64,000 nucleotides of DNA. Origin: Mesonia ostreae (GTDB taxonomy: Bacteria; Bacteroidota; Bacteroidia; Flavobacteriales; Flavobacteriaceae). Of the stretch, positions 17,743-26,893 are shown piece by piece. A program made the position numbers and the translations under genes. Location: contig NZ_JAVRBG010000003.1 in assembly GCF_031845265.1 (NCBI RefSeq), positions 186,001-250,000 on the forward strand. The letters are read 5' to 3'. The notes beneath the pieces were generated by a model. The model was not told the DNA's origin. It saw only the letters and a list, made by a program, of their open reading frames with translations, and did not search any database. Position 1 is the stretch's first letter; the number at the start of each line of letters is the position of its first letter.

Positions 17743-18765
17743 ATGAAAAAGAGAACAAAAGATAATAAAAATGTGATTTATTGGTTACTCACCGGTTGCG
17801 TTTTGTTGTTTATTATGGTACTCGTGGGTGGGATTACACGATTAACAGATTCTGGTTTGTCCATGTCCAATTACAAACTCATTATGGGAACTATCCCTCC
17901 CTTAAATGACGCCGAATGGCAAGAGGCTTTTGATTTATACAAGCAGTTTCCCGAATACAACTCCTACAATACTCATTTTGAGCTTTCCGATTTTAAATCT
18001 ATTTATTTCTGGGAATGGTTTCACCGCGTTATCGGTAGGTTTATAGGAATCGTATTTATAATTCCTTTTCTGTTCTTTTTATTCACCAAACAACTGAGTA
18101 AACCCACCATACAAAAATCTATAGTTTTATTGTCCTTAGGTGCTTTCCAAGGTTTTTTAGGTTGGTATATGGTAAAAAGTGGCTTGGTAAAAATGCCAGA
18201 TGTAAGTCATTTTAGATTGGCTGCGCATTTAACGACCGCCTTTATTACGTTTGCAGCTACGCTTTGGGTTGCCTTAGATTTAATATATTCACAAAGGAAA
18301 CCTGCGGTGAAACCAGTGAAAAATTGGATCATAACAGGAATACTTATTTTATTGGTTCAGATTATTTATGGCGGTTTTGTAGCCGGTCTCAAAGCGGGAA
18401 TGCTTCATAACCATTGGCCTATGATGAATGAAGGGAAGTTTATGCATCATACGGTGTATTTGCTTGAACCCTTCTATAAAAACCTAATTGAAAATCCTAG
18501 CGGAATACAATTTATTCACCGTACACTTGCGTATTTGGTAGTAATCGCTATAGGGATTATCTGGTTTGTTGCTAAAAAATACAGTTTAACTAGACCTCAA
18601 AAATATAGCATTAATTTATTGCTAATTTTGGTGTTTATACAATTTGCTTTGGGAGTATTTACCATCATCAATCAGGTTCCTTTATGGTTAGGCGTAGCAC
18701 ATCAAATAGGTGCATTTTTTCTTATTTCAGGAATGACATTTGCGCTTCACAGATTTAGTAAATAA
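17743..18765 (+). CDS. Heme A synthase (COX15/CtaA family)
   Basis: An integral membrane enzyme that oxidises the C8 methyl of heme O to give heme A for aa3-type cytochrome oxidase. About eight membrane segments are visible in two similar halves. Conserved heme-ligand histidines appear at H94 (EWFHRVIGR), H162 (AAHLTTAF), H259 (FIHRTLAY) and H320 (GVAHQIGAF). GGITRLTDSGLSM (29-41) after the first helix is the COX15 signature. The large periplasmic loop with NDAEWQEAF fits the alpha-proteobacterial/mitochondrial-like type. No other oxidase genes are nearby. Confidence 0.94.
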   Translation: MKKRTKDNKNVIYWLLTGCVLLFIMVLVGGITRLTDSGLSMSNYKLIMGTIPPLNDAEWQEAFDLYKQFPEYNSYNTHFELSDFKSIYFWEWFHRVIGRFIGIVFIIPFLFFLFTKQLSKPTIQKSIVLLSLGAFQGFLGWYMVKSGLVKMPDVSHFRLAAHLTTAFITFAATLWVALDLIYSQRKPAVKPVKNWIITGILILLVQIIYGGFVAGLKAGMLHNHWPMMNEGKFMHHTVYLLEPFYKNLIENPSGIQFIHRTLAYLVVIAIGIIWFVAKKYSLTRPQKYSINLLLILVFIQFALGVFTIINQVPLWLGVAHQIGAFFLISGMTFALHRFSK

Positions 18766-18777
18766 GTTTAAAAAGAC

Positions 18778-18785
18778 TAACTTTG
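18778..18785 (+). promoter_or_regulatory. -7 box upstream of the pRiA4b ORF-3-like gene
   Basis: TAACTTTG matches TAnnTTTG and ends 19 bases before the start at 18805. A weak TTTA lies at the -33 position. Confidence 0.5.
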
Positions 18786-18804
18786 CAATCCTAATTTTTG
18801 AAAG

Positions 18805-19329
18805 ATGATGATATATAAATTTCGAATCGTATTAGACACCCTAGATGATGTTTTTAGAGATATTGAGATTGAAGAAAACGATACTTTAGAAGATTTACAC
18901 AATTCTATTACCCAAGCTTTTGGCTTTGATGGTACAGAGATGGCTTCGTTTTACGTAAGTGATGAGGATTGGAATCAAGGAGAAGAGATCGTTTTATTTG
19001 ATATGAGCGAAGGCAACAACTCTGTTCGTATGATGAACGAAACCGCTCTAGATACCATTGTCTCTAAAAAACAAACGCAACTTATCTACGTGTATGACTT
19101 TTTTAGTATGTGGACTTTCTACGTTGAGTTAGCTGATATCACTGCGCCTGAAGATGGTAGAGATTATCCTAATTTGATGTTTGTACAAGGACAGTTACCA
19201 GATAGTCCGCCAGACAAAAATTTTGAAGCTGAAGATGATCCTTATGCCGAGGAAGATGAAGATCTTTACAGCCAAGGAGGAGAATTTGAGAGTTTGGATG
19301 ATTTCGATTTTGACGAAAACTGGAATTAA
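18805..19329 (+). CDS. Plasmid pRiA4b ORF-3-like family protein
   Basis: A small protein of the family named after ORF-3 of plasmid pRiA4b, also found as an IS1096 passenger. The start MIYKFRIVLDTLDDVFRDIEI, the LHNSITQAFGF segment and the YVYDFFSMWTFYVELADI segment match the family's beta-rich core (about 1-115). The C-terminus is a very acidic, flexible tail rich in D and E. Two adjacent ATG codons (18805, 18808) are possible starts. There is no transposase nearby, so here it is a free-standing chromosomal gene. The function is unknown. Confidence 0.8.
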   Translation: MMIYKFRIVLDTLDDVFRDIEIEENDTLEDLHNSITQAFGFDGTEMASFYVSDEDWNQGEEIVLFDMSEGNNSVRMMNETALDTIVSKKQTQLIYVYDFFSMWTFYVELADITAPEDGRDYPNLMFVQGQLPDSPPDKNFEAEDDPYAEEDEDLYSQGGEFESLDDFDFDENWN

Positions 19330-19347
19330 GCTTCGCCTTCTTTTTGC

Positions 19348-19460
19348 ATTAGGGATAGCAGCGGCATCCTTTTTTATTTGTCACTTCGAGCGGAGTCGAG
19401 AAGTATTGGCAAATAAAAAAGATATAGCGTATAGCCCGACCCGCAGGGAAATGCCCTAAT
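19348..19460. repeat. Nested repeat: ATTAGGG...CCCTAAT element with a TGTCACTTCGAG unit in its loop
   Basis: The outer ends are ATTAGGG (19348-19354) and CCCTAAT (19454-19460), and an inner perfect 11-bp pair TTTTTTATTTG (19370-19380) / CAAATAAAAAA (19410-19420) forms a hairpin. The 29-base loop is TCACTTCGAGCGGAGTCGAG plus nine bases, so with the preceding TG it carries the TGTCACTTCGAG repeat head seen elsewhere. This suggests one repeat type sitting inside another. Confidence 0.65.
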
Positions 19461-19487
19461 TATTAATATTTCAATCTAAAAAATACT

Positions 19488-20546
19488 ATGATTAACGTAT
19501 ATAACGCCCAAATTGAGTCACTTTCTATTCACCGTGTAGGCAACAAAGCGAGAAATGAAGGCATTTTTCTTTCGCAATCGCCCATCGTTTTAAATGACGA
19601 GCTTAATGCTTTGCTAAAGGAGTATTTTTTAAAGTCTTTTAGGGAAAAAGAGGAGAATTACTACCAGTTTGTACACGAAACAGATTTGGAGTTTCACGAT
19701 TTATACAACGCTACTGCGGAAGTATTTGATGATCCTAGAACGATTCACGAAAACTCGAAAAAAATAGCGCAACTTCTTTTTAATGAAGGAAAACATCCGC
19801 ATATTAAAAATGGGGAATTATACGTGGTGTATTTTGAAAATATGCTATTGGATAACGAAAAGGTGGATGCGATTGGAATCTTTAAGTCGGAGGTGAAGCA
19901 TGACTTTCTTCAGTTTGAAGAAAAATCAGAAAATCTGGAAGCTATTCTTCAACAAGGAGTTAATCTGAACAAGTTGGATAAAGGTGCACTCATTTTTAAC
20001 AAAGGTAAAGAGGAAGGCTTTAGAGTACTTTCTGTAGATTCTAATCGCTACGATACCAAATATTGGTTAGAGCAGTTTTTGGGCGTAGATGTTTTTGCTG
20101 ATGAGAATTTTTATACCAAAAAATATTTAAAATTCTGTCAGGATTTTGCTAAAGATGTAGTTTTACCTGCTGAAGACAAGCAGCAAGAGGTCATGTTTAT
20201 GAATCGGGCAGTGAATCATTTTGCGAAAAATGATAATTTTCAAGAATCGAATTTCTTAAATGAAGTGATGGAAAATCCTGAGTTGATTCCTGAATTTCAA
20301 AATTATAAAACCGAAAAAGCGCCTAAATATAAAATTGAAGACTTAACAGAATTTCCTGTTTCTAATACTGCGGTAACATCGGCTAGAAAAAAGATTAAAA
20401 GTGTGATTAATCTGGATACCAATGTACAAATTAAGATGGATTTTATTAATCCTGAAAGTGCCGAGAAGTTTCTAGAAAAAGGTTGGGACGAAGAAAAACA
20501 AATGTATTACTACTTGATTTATTTTAATAAAGAAGAGAAAAGTTAA
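19488..20546 (+). CDS. Nucleoid-associated protein (NdpA/YejK-like family)
   Basis: A member of the 37-kDa nucleoid-associated protein family; in E. coli the related YejK associates with DNA and topoisomerases. The start INVYNAQIESLSIHRVGNKA and the central YVVYFENMLLD, IGIFKSE and GALIF strands match the family layout. Length is 352 residues, close to the family's usual 335-350. There is no signal peptide, as expected for a cytoplasmic protein. It is followed by a strong terminator and appears to be monocistronic. Confidence 0.85.
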   Translation: MINVYNAQIESLSIHRVGNKARNEGIFLSQSPIVLNDELNALLKEYFLKSFREKEENYYQFVHETDLEFHDLYNATAEVFDDPRTIHENSKKIAQLLFNEGKHPHIKNGELYVVYFENMLLDNEKVDAIGIFKSEVKHDFLQFEEKSENLEAILQQGVNLNKLDKGALIFNKGKEEGFRVLSVDSNRYDTKYWLEQFLGVDVFADENFYTKKYLKFCQDFAKDVVLPAEDKQQEVMFMNRAVNHFAKNDNFQESNFLNEVMENPELIPEFQNYKTEKAPKYKIEDLTEFPVSNTAVTSARKKIKSVINLDTNVQIKMDFINPESAEKFLEKGWDEEKQMYYYLIYFNKEEKS

Positions 20547-20563
20547 TCGAATTTAACACAAAT

Positions 20564-20601
20564 AAAAAGGCAGAAATTGATTATAATTTCTGCCTTTTTT
20601 T
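20564..20601 (+). terminator. Terminator of the nucleoid-associated protein gene
   Basis: A perfect 15-bp stem (20564-20578 with 20585-20599, loop gattat) is followed by a seven-T run. This is the strongest intrinsic terminator in the window. Confidence 0.92.
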
Positions 20602-20657
20602 GTGTTTTATTTCTTCAAAGAAAAGCTAGGTAACTGAATTTGACCTAAGAAAATCGT

Positions 20658-20763
20658 GTCAGTTCGAGTGAAATTTTGAAAAAATTTTGTATCGAGAATA
20701 ACGATTTTCGTTCAAATACTTGTTCTCGATATAATTTTTCTACGAAAAATCACTCGAACTAAC
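20658..20763. repeat. 106-bp nested inverted repeat with TCAGTTCGAGTGA ends
   Basis: The ends GTCAGTTCGAGTGA (20658-20671) and TCACTCGAACTAAC (20750-20763) are inverted copies with one mismatch. Inside them, ATCGAGAA and TTCTCGAT pair as a second stem. The whole can fold as one long imperfect hairpin. It is intergenic and between convergent genes. It belongs to the same TTCGAG-headed family as the elements at 763 and 19378. Confidence 0.75.
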
Positions 20764-20809
20764 AGTATTTTGAACTTTTCTAGAATTAGATCGAACTCAG
20801 GTTAGGTAC

Positions 20810-21877
20810 TTAATATTCCATTCCCTCTTTGGTATTGGTATCTACGTAATTTCGTTTTACAAAATCTAGGGCGGTTTTTAAGATATGTCCCATAGTTTTT
20901 GCGCGTCTAAATTTAACGTCTTTAGAAAATTCTACCAGATCATTTTTAAGTCTTTTCACATTTTTTTCGGTAGAAATAGAATCTTGTATCATACAACGAA
21001 TCAACTCCTTATATCTTTTTTGAGAGGTAATGAGTCTCTTTGCAACTTGAGAGCGTTCTTCTCTTCGGTATTGTTCGATAGAACTCTGCTCCAGTTTATT
21101 GGCTACCAACATCACCATATCGTAATTCTCTTTAAAGAATTGAGGTCGGTACACTTTTAATTTCCCTTCATAACACTGCTGATCAAAATCTATAGCACGT
21201 ATTTGATAGGCTACATGGTCAAAATCGTGTGTTGGAATGACCACATAATTGTACGAACGCATATCTCCCAATAGACGCAACGTACAACGCTCATTAAATT
21301 TTACAAACTGTTTGGCAATCTGAGTTTTTTCGCGTTCATCGCATTCTTGCAATTTTTCTTCAATAAAGACATCTCCAGGAATCCCAGCAATGTGTTCTTC
21401 AATAAGGGTGTCTTTGTAAATAAGGAAGTTGATACGATGCGGAGAAAGAATATGCTCAAACTCCAAACCATAAATTCTAGAAGCATCTGCTTTTTTTACG
21501 TAGAAGTAGGTAAAACTATCATTGAGGATGTTTCGAACTTTAATTCGAAAGGGTTTCGAGTTTCCGAACGTACAATAATCAATCGCATCTACATTTAAAA
21601 ACTCAAAAGAATCATCGCTACCATCTGAATGTAAAATGGTATAAACGCGTTTTAGACTGTTGTCTATTTCCGTACGTTCGTGATCTGGATAATAACAACG
21701 CACCCAAAGTGTGTCCTCATCGTGTTGATCATACACCACAATAGAGCCCGAAAACCTTAACAAATCTTCATAGAAAACAGGAATCTTCGTATTGCGATTA
21801 TGTTTAATCAAATACTTGCTAAGCTTCTCGTTGATAGGGAAACTCGGCTTTTTTTTTGACATCAACTTCTCATCCAT
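20810..21877 (-). CDS. Conserved protein of unknown function with kinase-like motifs
   Basis: I do not recognise a named family. The 355-residue protein has no signal peptide or membrane segment. Its centre contains LGDMRSYNYVVI (203-214) followed by RAIDFDQQ (227-234). The spacing D205-x4-N210 and then D230-F-D232 resembles the catalytic loop and metal-binding DFD of protein-kinase-like or HipA-like folds. Upstream, FLIYKDTLIEEHIAGIPGD could be the hinge region. The N-terminus is basic and the C-terminal 110 residues are helical and charged. The gene is alone, divergent from the ABC transporter. The kinase idea is inference from motifs only. Confidence 0.55.
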   Translation of the reverse strand: MDEKLMSKKKPSFPINEKLSKYLIKHNRNTKIPVFYEDLLRFSGSIVVYDQHDEDTLWVRCYYPDHERTEIDNSLKRVYTILHSDGSDDSFEFLNVDAIDYCTFGNSKPFRIKVRNILNDSFTYFYVKKADASRIYGLEFEHILSPHRINFLIYKDTLIEEHIAGIPGDVFIEEKLQECDEREKTQIAKQFVKFNERCTLRLLGDMRSYNYVVIPTHDFDHVAYQIRAIDFDQQCYEGKLKVYRPQFFKENYDMVMLVANKLEQSSIEQYRREERSQVAKRLITSQKRYKELIRCMIQDSISTEKNVKRLKNDLVEFSKDVKFRRAKTMGHILKTALDFVKRNYVDTNTKEGMEY

Positions 21878-21971
21878 TAACTTTCGGTTTTTTCAAAAAT
21901 AATATTCTCTAGCGTAATTTCACTGTAACAAAACGTTAACTTAGCCGTCCTACTTGTAAATTGAACTTATT

Positions 21972-22880
21972 TTGAAAACAATTCTTACGCTTAACAACAT
22001 TACGAAAAAATTTGGTCCTATCACTGCGGTTAAGGACTTATCCTTTACCATTGAGAAAGGAAACGTCTACGGAATCTTAGGCCCTAACGGAAGTGGAAAA
22101 TCGACAACCTTAGGAATGGTCCTAAACGTAGTTAACAAAACCAGCGGAGATTTTCATTGGTTTGACGGAAGTGATTCCACTCACGAGGCCCTAAAAAAAG
22201 TAGGTGCAATTATAGAAAGTCCAAACTTTTACCCGTATATGACAGCTGCCCAAAACTTAAATTTGGTATGTAAAATTAAAAATGTACCTAAAGTTAAGAT
22301 TGACGAAAAACTTGAAGTGGTTGGCTTATTAGATCGTAGAGATAGCAAGTTTCAAAGTTTTTCTTTGGGAATGAAGCAGCGTTTAGCTATTGCCTCTGCC
22401 CTACTCAACGACCCAGAAATACTTATTTTGGATGAACCTACCAATGGATTAGATCCTCAAGGGATTCATCAAATAAGACAAATCATTAAAAAGATTGCTT
22501 CCACAGGAACGACTATTCTCTTGGCTTCTCACTTATTAGACGAAGTAGAGAAAGTATGTAATTATGTGATCATCATTAGAAAAGGAGTGAAATTATATTC
22601 GGGTCCTGTAGATCAATTAAATGCAAATCACGGTTATTTTGAGCTTAAAAGCAGTGATATGGATAAATTGCAAAACGCTTTAATAGAAAGTGGCTTATTT
22701 GATTCCGTAAAGAAAAATCCCGAAGAAGAATACCTCACCGCAATTTTATCTAAACCTGCTGCAACAGAAGAATTGAACAGAATGCTCATTCAAAAAGACA
22801 TCATCCTTACTCATTTGGTAAAGAGGAAAGAAAGCTTAGAGCAACAATTTTTAAAATTAACCAACCAAAAAAGCGCCTAA
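21972..22880 (+). CDS. ABC transporter ATP-binding protein
   Basis: The nucleotide-binding subunit of an ABC-2 type exporter. Walker A GPNGSGKST (37-45), signature FSLGMKQ (130-136, a variant of LSGGQ), Walker B LILDEP (151-156) and switch H187 (ASHLLDE) are all present. The C-terminal 80 residues form the accessory domain common to exporters of the CcmA/NatA group. It starts with TTG at 21972. The permease gene follows directly after the stop (TAAATG), so the two make one transporter. The substrate is unknown. Confidence 0.9.
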   Translation: MKTILTLNNITKKFGPITAVKDLSFTIEKGNVYGILGPNGSGKSTTLGMVLNVVNKTSGDFHWFDGSDSTHEALKKVGAIIESPNFYPYMTAAQNLNLVCKIKNVPKVKIDEKLEVVGLLDRRDSKFQSFSLGMKQRLAIASALLNDPEILILDEPTNGLDPQGIHQIRQIIKKIASTGTTILLASHLLDEVEKVCNYVIIIRKGVKLYSGPVDQLNANHGYFELKSSDMDKLQNALIESGLFDSVKKNPEEEYLTAILSKPAATEELNRMLIQKDIILTHLVKRKESLEQQFLKLTNQKSA

Positions 22881-23717
22881 ATGTTACGATTACTTACTAT
22901 AGAATTTGAAAAATTAAGATACAGCAAATCGGCTAAAGTATTATCTATTATATACTTTGGTTTGTTTACATTCATAGCATTAATAGCCTCTATTCGGTTT
23001 AATTTATTTGGAGCAGAAATTCATATCGCCGACCAAGGGATTTTTAATTTCCCATACATTTGGCACTTTAACACCTATTGTGCAGCCTTACTCAAGATAT
23101 TTTTGGCAATTGTAATTGTCTCTCTTATTTCTAACGAATACAGCAATAGAACGCTGAAACAAAACTTGATTGACGGCCTGAGCAAAAAAGAATTTATTCT
23201 CTCTAAGTTCTATACCGTAGTGAGTTTTGCTTTTATCTCTACCGTATTTATCTTTATTGTTTCATTAATTTTAGGTTTAATCTTTTCGGATTATACCGAA
23301 ATAGGAATTATATTTTCAGATTTAGAATACTTGCTGGCTTATTTCGTCAAGCTATTAGGCTTCTTCACGTTTTGTATGTTTTTAGGTGTGTTGGTAAAAC
23401 GTTCTGCTTTCGCCCTCGGATTCTTATTCGTTTGGTGGATTGTAGAAAGTGTAGTTGTTGGAGTTTTAAGGTTTCTTATCATTAACGACGCCGCAAAAAC
23501 GGAATACATCACACAATTTCTCCCATTAGAATCAATGTCTAACTTAGTAAAGCAACCGCTTACTAGATTAAACGTCATCAAATCCGCAGCGACGCAACTT
23601 CAAACCGATATCGGGTTTGATCACGCAGTTCATTGGTATCAAATTCTAATCGTTTTGGCATGGACGGCAATATTTGTTTGGGGATCACTTGCGATTCTTA
23701 AAAAGAGAGATTTATAG
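22881..23717 (+). CDS. ABC-2 type transporter permease
   Basis: An integral membrane protein with about six hydrophobic segments, the partner of the preceding ATPase. The first helix (about 22-42) is followed by a periplasmic loop, and a cytoplasmic coupling region (SNEYSNRTLKQNLIDGLSKKEFI) has the layout seen in NatB-like ABC-2 permeases. The start is immediately adjacent to the ATPase stop. Length is 278 residues, ending in a short basic tail (KKRDL). The cargo cannot be inferred. Confidence 0.85.
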   Translation: MLRLLTIEFEKLRYSKSAKVLSIIYFGLFTFIALIASIRFNLFGAEIHIADQGIFNFPYIWHFNTYCAALLKIFLAIVIVSLISNEYSNRTLKQNLIDGLSKKEFILSKFYTVVSFAFISTVFIFIVSLILGLIFSDYTEIGIIFSDLEYLLAYFVKLLGFFTFCMFLGVLVKRSAFALGFLFVWWIVESVVVGVLRFLIINDAAKTEYITQFLPLESMSNLVKQPLTRLNVIKSAATQLQTDIGFDHAVHWYQILIVLAWTAIFVWGSLAILKKRDL

Positions 23718-23728
23718 TTATTAGAGGT

Positions 23729-23755
23729 GAGATTTGAGATTTGAGATTTGAGATT
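23729..23755. repeat. 7-bp tandem repeat GAGATTT
   Basis: Three full copies of GAGATTT and a partial fourth lie just after the permease stop. The array is small but of the same 7-8 bp class as the arrays near 8 kb. Confidence 0.7.
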
Positions 23756-23897
23756 AAAAAATGTCTCGGTTCCTAACGGATAACAAGGAATTAAAATCAG
23801 AAATATGAACAAAAACAACTTGAATAATAAGCTCTTTAGAAATTTAGTATTCAAGGTGTTTTTTTATTATTTAACTAAAGTCTACTCATAAAATCGC

Positions 23898-23905
23898 TAT
23901 TTTTG
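23898..23905 (+). promoter_or_regulatory. -7 box upstream of the first T9SS type B gene
   Basis: TATTTTTG is an exact TAnnTTTG match, ending 14 bases before the ATG at 23920. It gives this gene its own promoter, separate from the ABC transporter pair. Confidence 0.5.
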
Positions 23906-23919
23906 AAGAAATTCATCCC

Positions 23920-26793
23920 ATGAATAAACTGTTATGCTTCTTTTTTACACTTTTATCTACTGGGATTTATGCTCAAGGAGAAGCAAACAATTGGTATTTT
24001 GGAAACAAATCAGGAGTAAATTTCAATACGAGTCCGCCTTCTACGGTAAATGATGGGGAATTAAGTACCAATGAAGGTTGTTCCTCTATTTCTGATGAAA
24101 ACGCACAACTTCTTCTTTATACCGATGGCCGAACGGTTTGGAATAGGAACCATCAAATTATGGACAATGCCGACTATTTTGGAGGCACTGGTTTATTAGG
24201 AGATCCTTCGAGTACCTCTAGCGGACTTATCGTTCCCCACCCTACAAATGATGATTTATATTATGTCTTTACGGTAGACGAACCTCATCACGAAAATGCC
24301 AATGCTTACCCAGATCAAGGTCCAGCAGATGCCAATGGAAATCCTATTTCCTTATATACAGATATCAATGGTTCCATTCCGCAAGACGATGATGGTTACA
24401 ATAATGGTCTCAACTATTCACTCGTCGATATGACACTTAATGGAGGTTTAGGAGATATTGTTTCCACGGAAAAAAATATGCCTCTAATAACCTATAATCC
24501 TAACAATTCCGAAGAAATTAAATATAAATGTTCAGAAAAGATTACAGCCGTAAAAGGAAGTGATTGCAACTCGATTTGGGTAATTACTCATTTTATCGAT
24601 TCATTTTACGCGTTTAAAATTGATGCGACAGGCGTAAATACAAATCCTGTTATTTCTCAAGTAGGTCCTACCCTACCTCTTTCTTCCTATAGAAGAAGTG
24701 CTTTGGGATATATGAAAGCTTCTCCTAATGGCGAAAAAATACTCATTGCTCACAATACAAGAACCTACAATCAAGTAGGTAATGGAGATGTAGAGGATGG
24801 CGGAGTTTATTTAACAGATTTTAATCCAAATACAGGAGATATTTCTAATAACATTCCTTTAATAGAAAATGTAAATGCTTACGGCGTTGAGTTTTCTATA
24901 AATACTCAAAAAGCTTATGCTACCACTACAAAGTTGGAGAACTTAACTTTATACCAATGGGATTTGGAGAGTGCAAATATTCCTAACAGCATTCAACCTA
25001 TTTTAGGAGCTAGCGGAATTGCCGCAACCGCTTTACAATTGGCTCCCAACGGAAAAATTTACAAAACCAATTTAGGAAGTAGTATTTTGGCGGTTATCAA
25101 TAATCCTGAAGCTGATGCTGCTAATGTAAATTATTCTGAATCTACATCAAACGGAGCTATTAACCTCAACGGAAACTCGGCTACCTTTGGTCTTCCACCT
25201 TTTATTCAATCTTTTTTCTTAAACACCATCAATATCATTAATGGCGATGACGATGAAATTGTGACCGAGTTAAAACTTTGTCCGCAAGAAGATTATACCT
25301 TATTTTATGATGATTTACCTGGCTCTACCTATACTTGGTATAAAAACGGAGAAATTCTTGTAGGCGAAACCAGCAATAGTTTGGATGTTAATTTTGATAC
25401 TAATACAACATTGCCTTATTCTCATACATATAAATTAGAAATAGAGCCAAATAATGGTGAATGTCCTTTTAAAGGAATTGCAAATGTGACGTATAATGAC
25501 AAGCCTGTTGCTAATGAGGTAAACTATTTTAATTGCTCCACAAATTCTACCACCTCGTCATCATTTAACTTAGAAGATCTTTATACGGATATCAACCCAA
25601 ACCTTGAAACCTCCGCTACCTTAGAAGCTAGTTTTTATGAGACTTTAGAGGATGTCGAAAATGGGGTCAACAATATCAATGATCTTACCAATTACCAAAG
25701 TGCAAGCCTACCGCAGACTTTGTATGTAAAAGTCTTAGATAACGAAACCGGTTGTTCTAATAAAGCACTAATAAGCTTAGATGTCGTTGTAATCCAAGAT
25801 ATAGAAATTACCAAAAGTGTATGTGCAACCAGTGATACAGGGATAGAAACATTTGATCTTTTAGAAATTAAAGAGAATGTGATAGATAGTAATTCCAACC
25901 TTAACGGAATTTTTTACAGCTCTCAAGAAGATGCCATTTTAAAACAGAATCCTATAGGAAATCAGGACACTTTTGAAAATACGATTCCTTTCTATCAAAC
26001 GATTTATTTACGACTAGAAACTTCTATGGGTTGCCATGATATTGTAGAAATTCACTTAGAAATCTTCGATTATATTCCTTTAGGCGAAGATCTTCCCGAA
26101 ATCATCTATTGTTTAGAAGATTTACCTAGAAAAATCACCTTGGACAGTGGTATTCCTTCCGAAGTAACTCAAAATTACACCTATCTCTGGAATCCTTCCG
26201 GAGAAACTACCGAAAGTATCGAAACCAATGAAATAACGACGCATACGCTTACGGTCACCAATCAATTTGGATGCAGCCAAACCATAAGTATGACCATTGT
26301 TCCCTCCAATAAAGCAAGCTTTGAGTTGGAAGTAAATGACTTTTCAGAAAACAATAGTATTCAAATTAGTATAAATGAAGACGCTGTTGGAGAGTATCAA
26401 TATGCTTTAAATAGCAGTGTTGGGCTATATCAATCGGAGCCCTATTTTGAAAATTTAAGTCCGGGTGTGTATGATGTGTTTGTCAAAGATCTTAACGGCT
26501 GCGGAATTAGTAAAAAAACGATTGGTGTGCAAGGTGTGATGAAATTTTTTACTCCAAACGAAGATGGTTTTAATGATCGCTGGAAAGTTTTAGGGAAATA
26601 CGAACGCAATTTAACCACTGCGAAAATCTATGTTTTTGATCGTTTTGGAAAGCTACTCGTTAGTCTCAATGGAGCTTCCAGAGGTTGGGATGGGCGCTAT
26701 AATGGCAAAGAAATGCCCTCTAACGATTATTGGTATAAGGTGGTTCTAGAAGATGGCAGAGTTTTAACAGGCTCGTTGTCCCTTATTAGGTAG
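23920..26793 (+). CDS. Secreted T9SS type B surface protein (WD40-like N-domain, repeat modules)
   Basis: A 957-residue exported protein. The signal peptide is residues 1-18 (cut after IYA). The N-terminal about 420 residues (NNWYFGN, SSGLIVPHP, YYVFTVDEP, YGVEFS, IYKTNLGS) look like a beta-propeller of the kind often found at the start of gliding-associated surface proteins. It is followed by two modules of about 85 residues with the FYxxxEDxxxxxNP...NxxxPQTxYxxV pattern, then an Ig-like part. Residues 874-957 (MKFFTPNEDGFNDRW to the end) are the type B (CHU_C) T9SS signal. The ligand is unknown. It is a close C-terminal paralogue of the gene at 29373. Confidence 0.88.
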   Translation: MNKLLCFFFTLLSTGIYAQGEANNWYFGNKSGVNFNTSPPSTVNDGELSTNEGCSSISDENAQLLLYTDGRTVWNRNHQIMDNADYFGGTGLLGDPSSTSSGLIVPHPTNDDLYYVFTVDEPHHENANAYPDQGPADANGNPISLYTDINGSIPQDDDGYNNGLNYSLVDMTLNGGLGDIVSTEKNMPLITYNPNNSEEIKYKCSEKITAVKGSDCNSIWVITHFIDSFYAFKIDATGVNTNPVISQVGPTLPLSSYRRSALGYMKASPNGEKILIAHNTRTYNQVGNGDVEDGGVYLTDFNPNTGDISNNIPLIENVNAYGVEFSINTQKAYATTTKLENLTLYQWDLESANIPNSIQPILGASGIAATALQLAPNGKIYKTNLGSSILAVINNPEADAANVNYSESTSNGAINLNGNSATFGLPPFIQSFFLNTINIINGDDDEIVTELKLCPQEDYTLFYDDLPGSTYTWYKNGEILVGETSNSLDVNFDTNTTLPYSHTYKLEIEPNNGECPFKGIANVTYNDKPVANEVNYFNCSTNSTTSSSFNLEDLYTDINPNLETSATLEASFYETLEDVENGVNNINDLTNYQSASLPQTLYVKVLDNETGCSNKALISLDVVVIQDIEITKSVCATSDTGIETFDLLEIKENVIDSNSNLNGIFYSSQEDAILKQNPIGNQDTFENTIPFYQTIYLRLETSMGCHDIVEIHLEIFDYIPLGEDLPEIIYCLEDLPRKITLDSGIPSEVTQNYTYLWNPSGETTESIETNEITTHTLTVTNQFGCSQTISMTIVPSNKASFELEVNDFSENNSIQISINEDAVGEYQYALNSSVGLYQSEPYFENLSPGVYDVFVKDLNGCGISKKTIGVQGVMKFFTPNEDGFNDRWKVLGKYERNLTTAKIYVFDRFGKLLVSLNGASRGWDGRYNGKEMPSNDYWYKVVLEDGRVLTGSLSLIR

Positions 26794-26844
26794 TTACTAC
26801 AAAGCTAAACATATAGTATTGTACTAGGAAATTATGCATTAAAA

Positions 26845-26872
26845 TTGGTATAAAAAAATATGCTTACCTTTA
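26845..26872 (+). promoter_or_regulatory. Promoter of the second T9SS type B gene
   Basis: TTGG (26845-26848) at the -33 position and TACCTTTA (26865-26872) at -7 are 16 bases apart, one base off the TAnnTTTG consensus. The ATG follows at 26894. Confidence 0.45.
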
Positions 26873-26893
26873 GAAAGATGAAATTTCTTCCTT

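Noticed and set aside
19181..19459. 92-codon frame overlapping the end of the pRiA4b ORF-3-like gene
   Set aside because: It is a shifted reading of the real gene that continues into an intergenic repeat.
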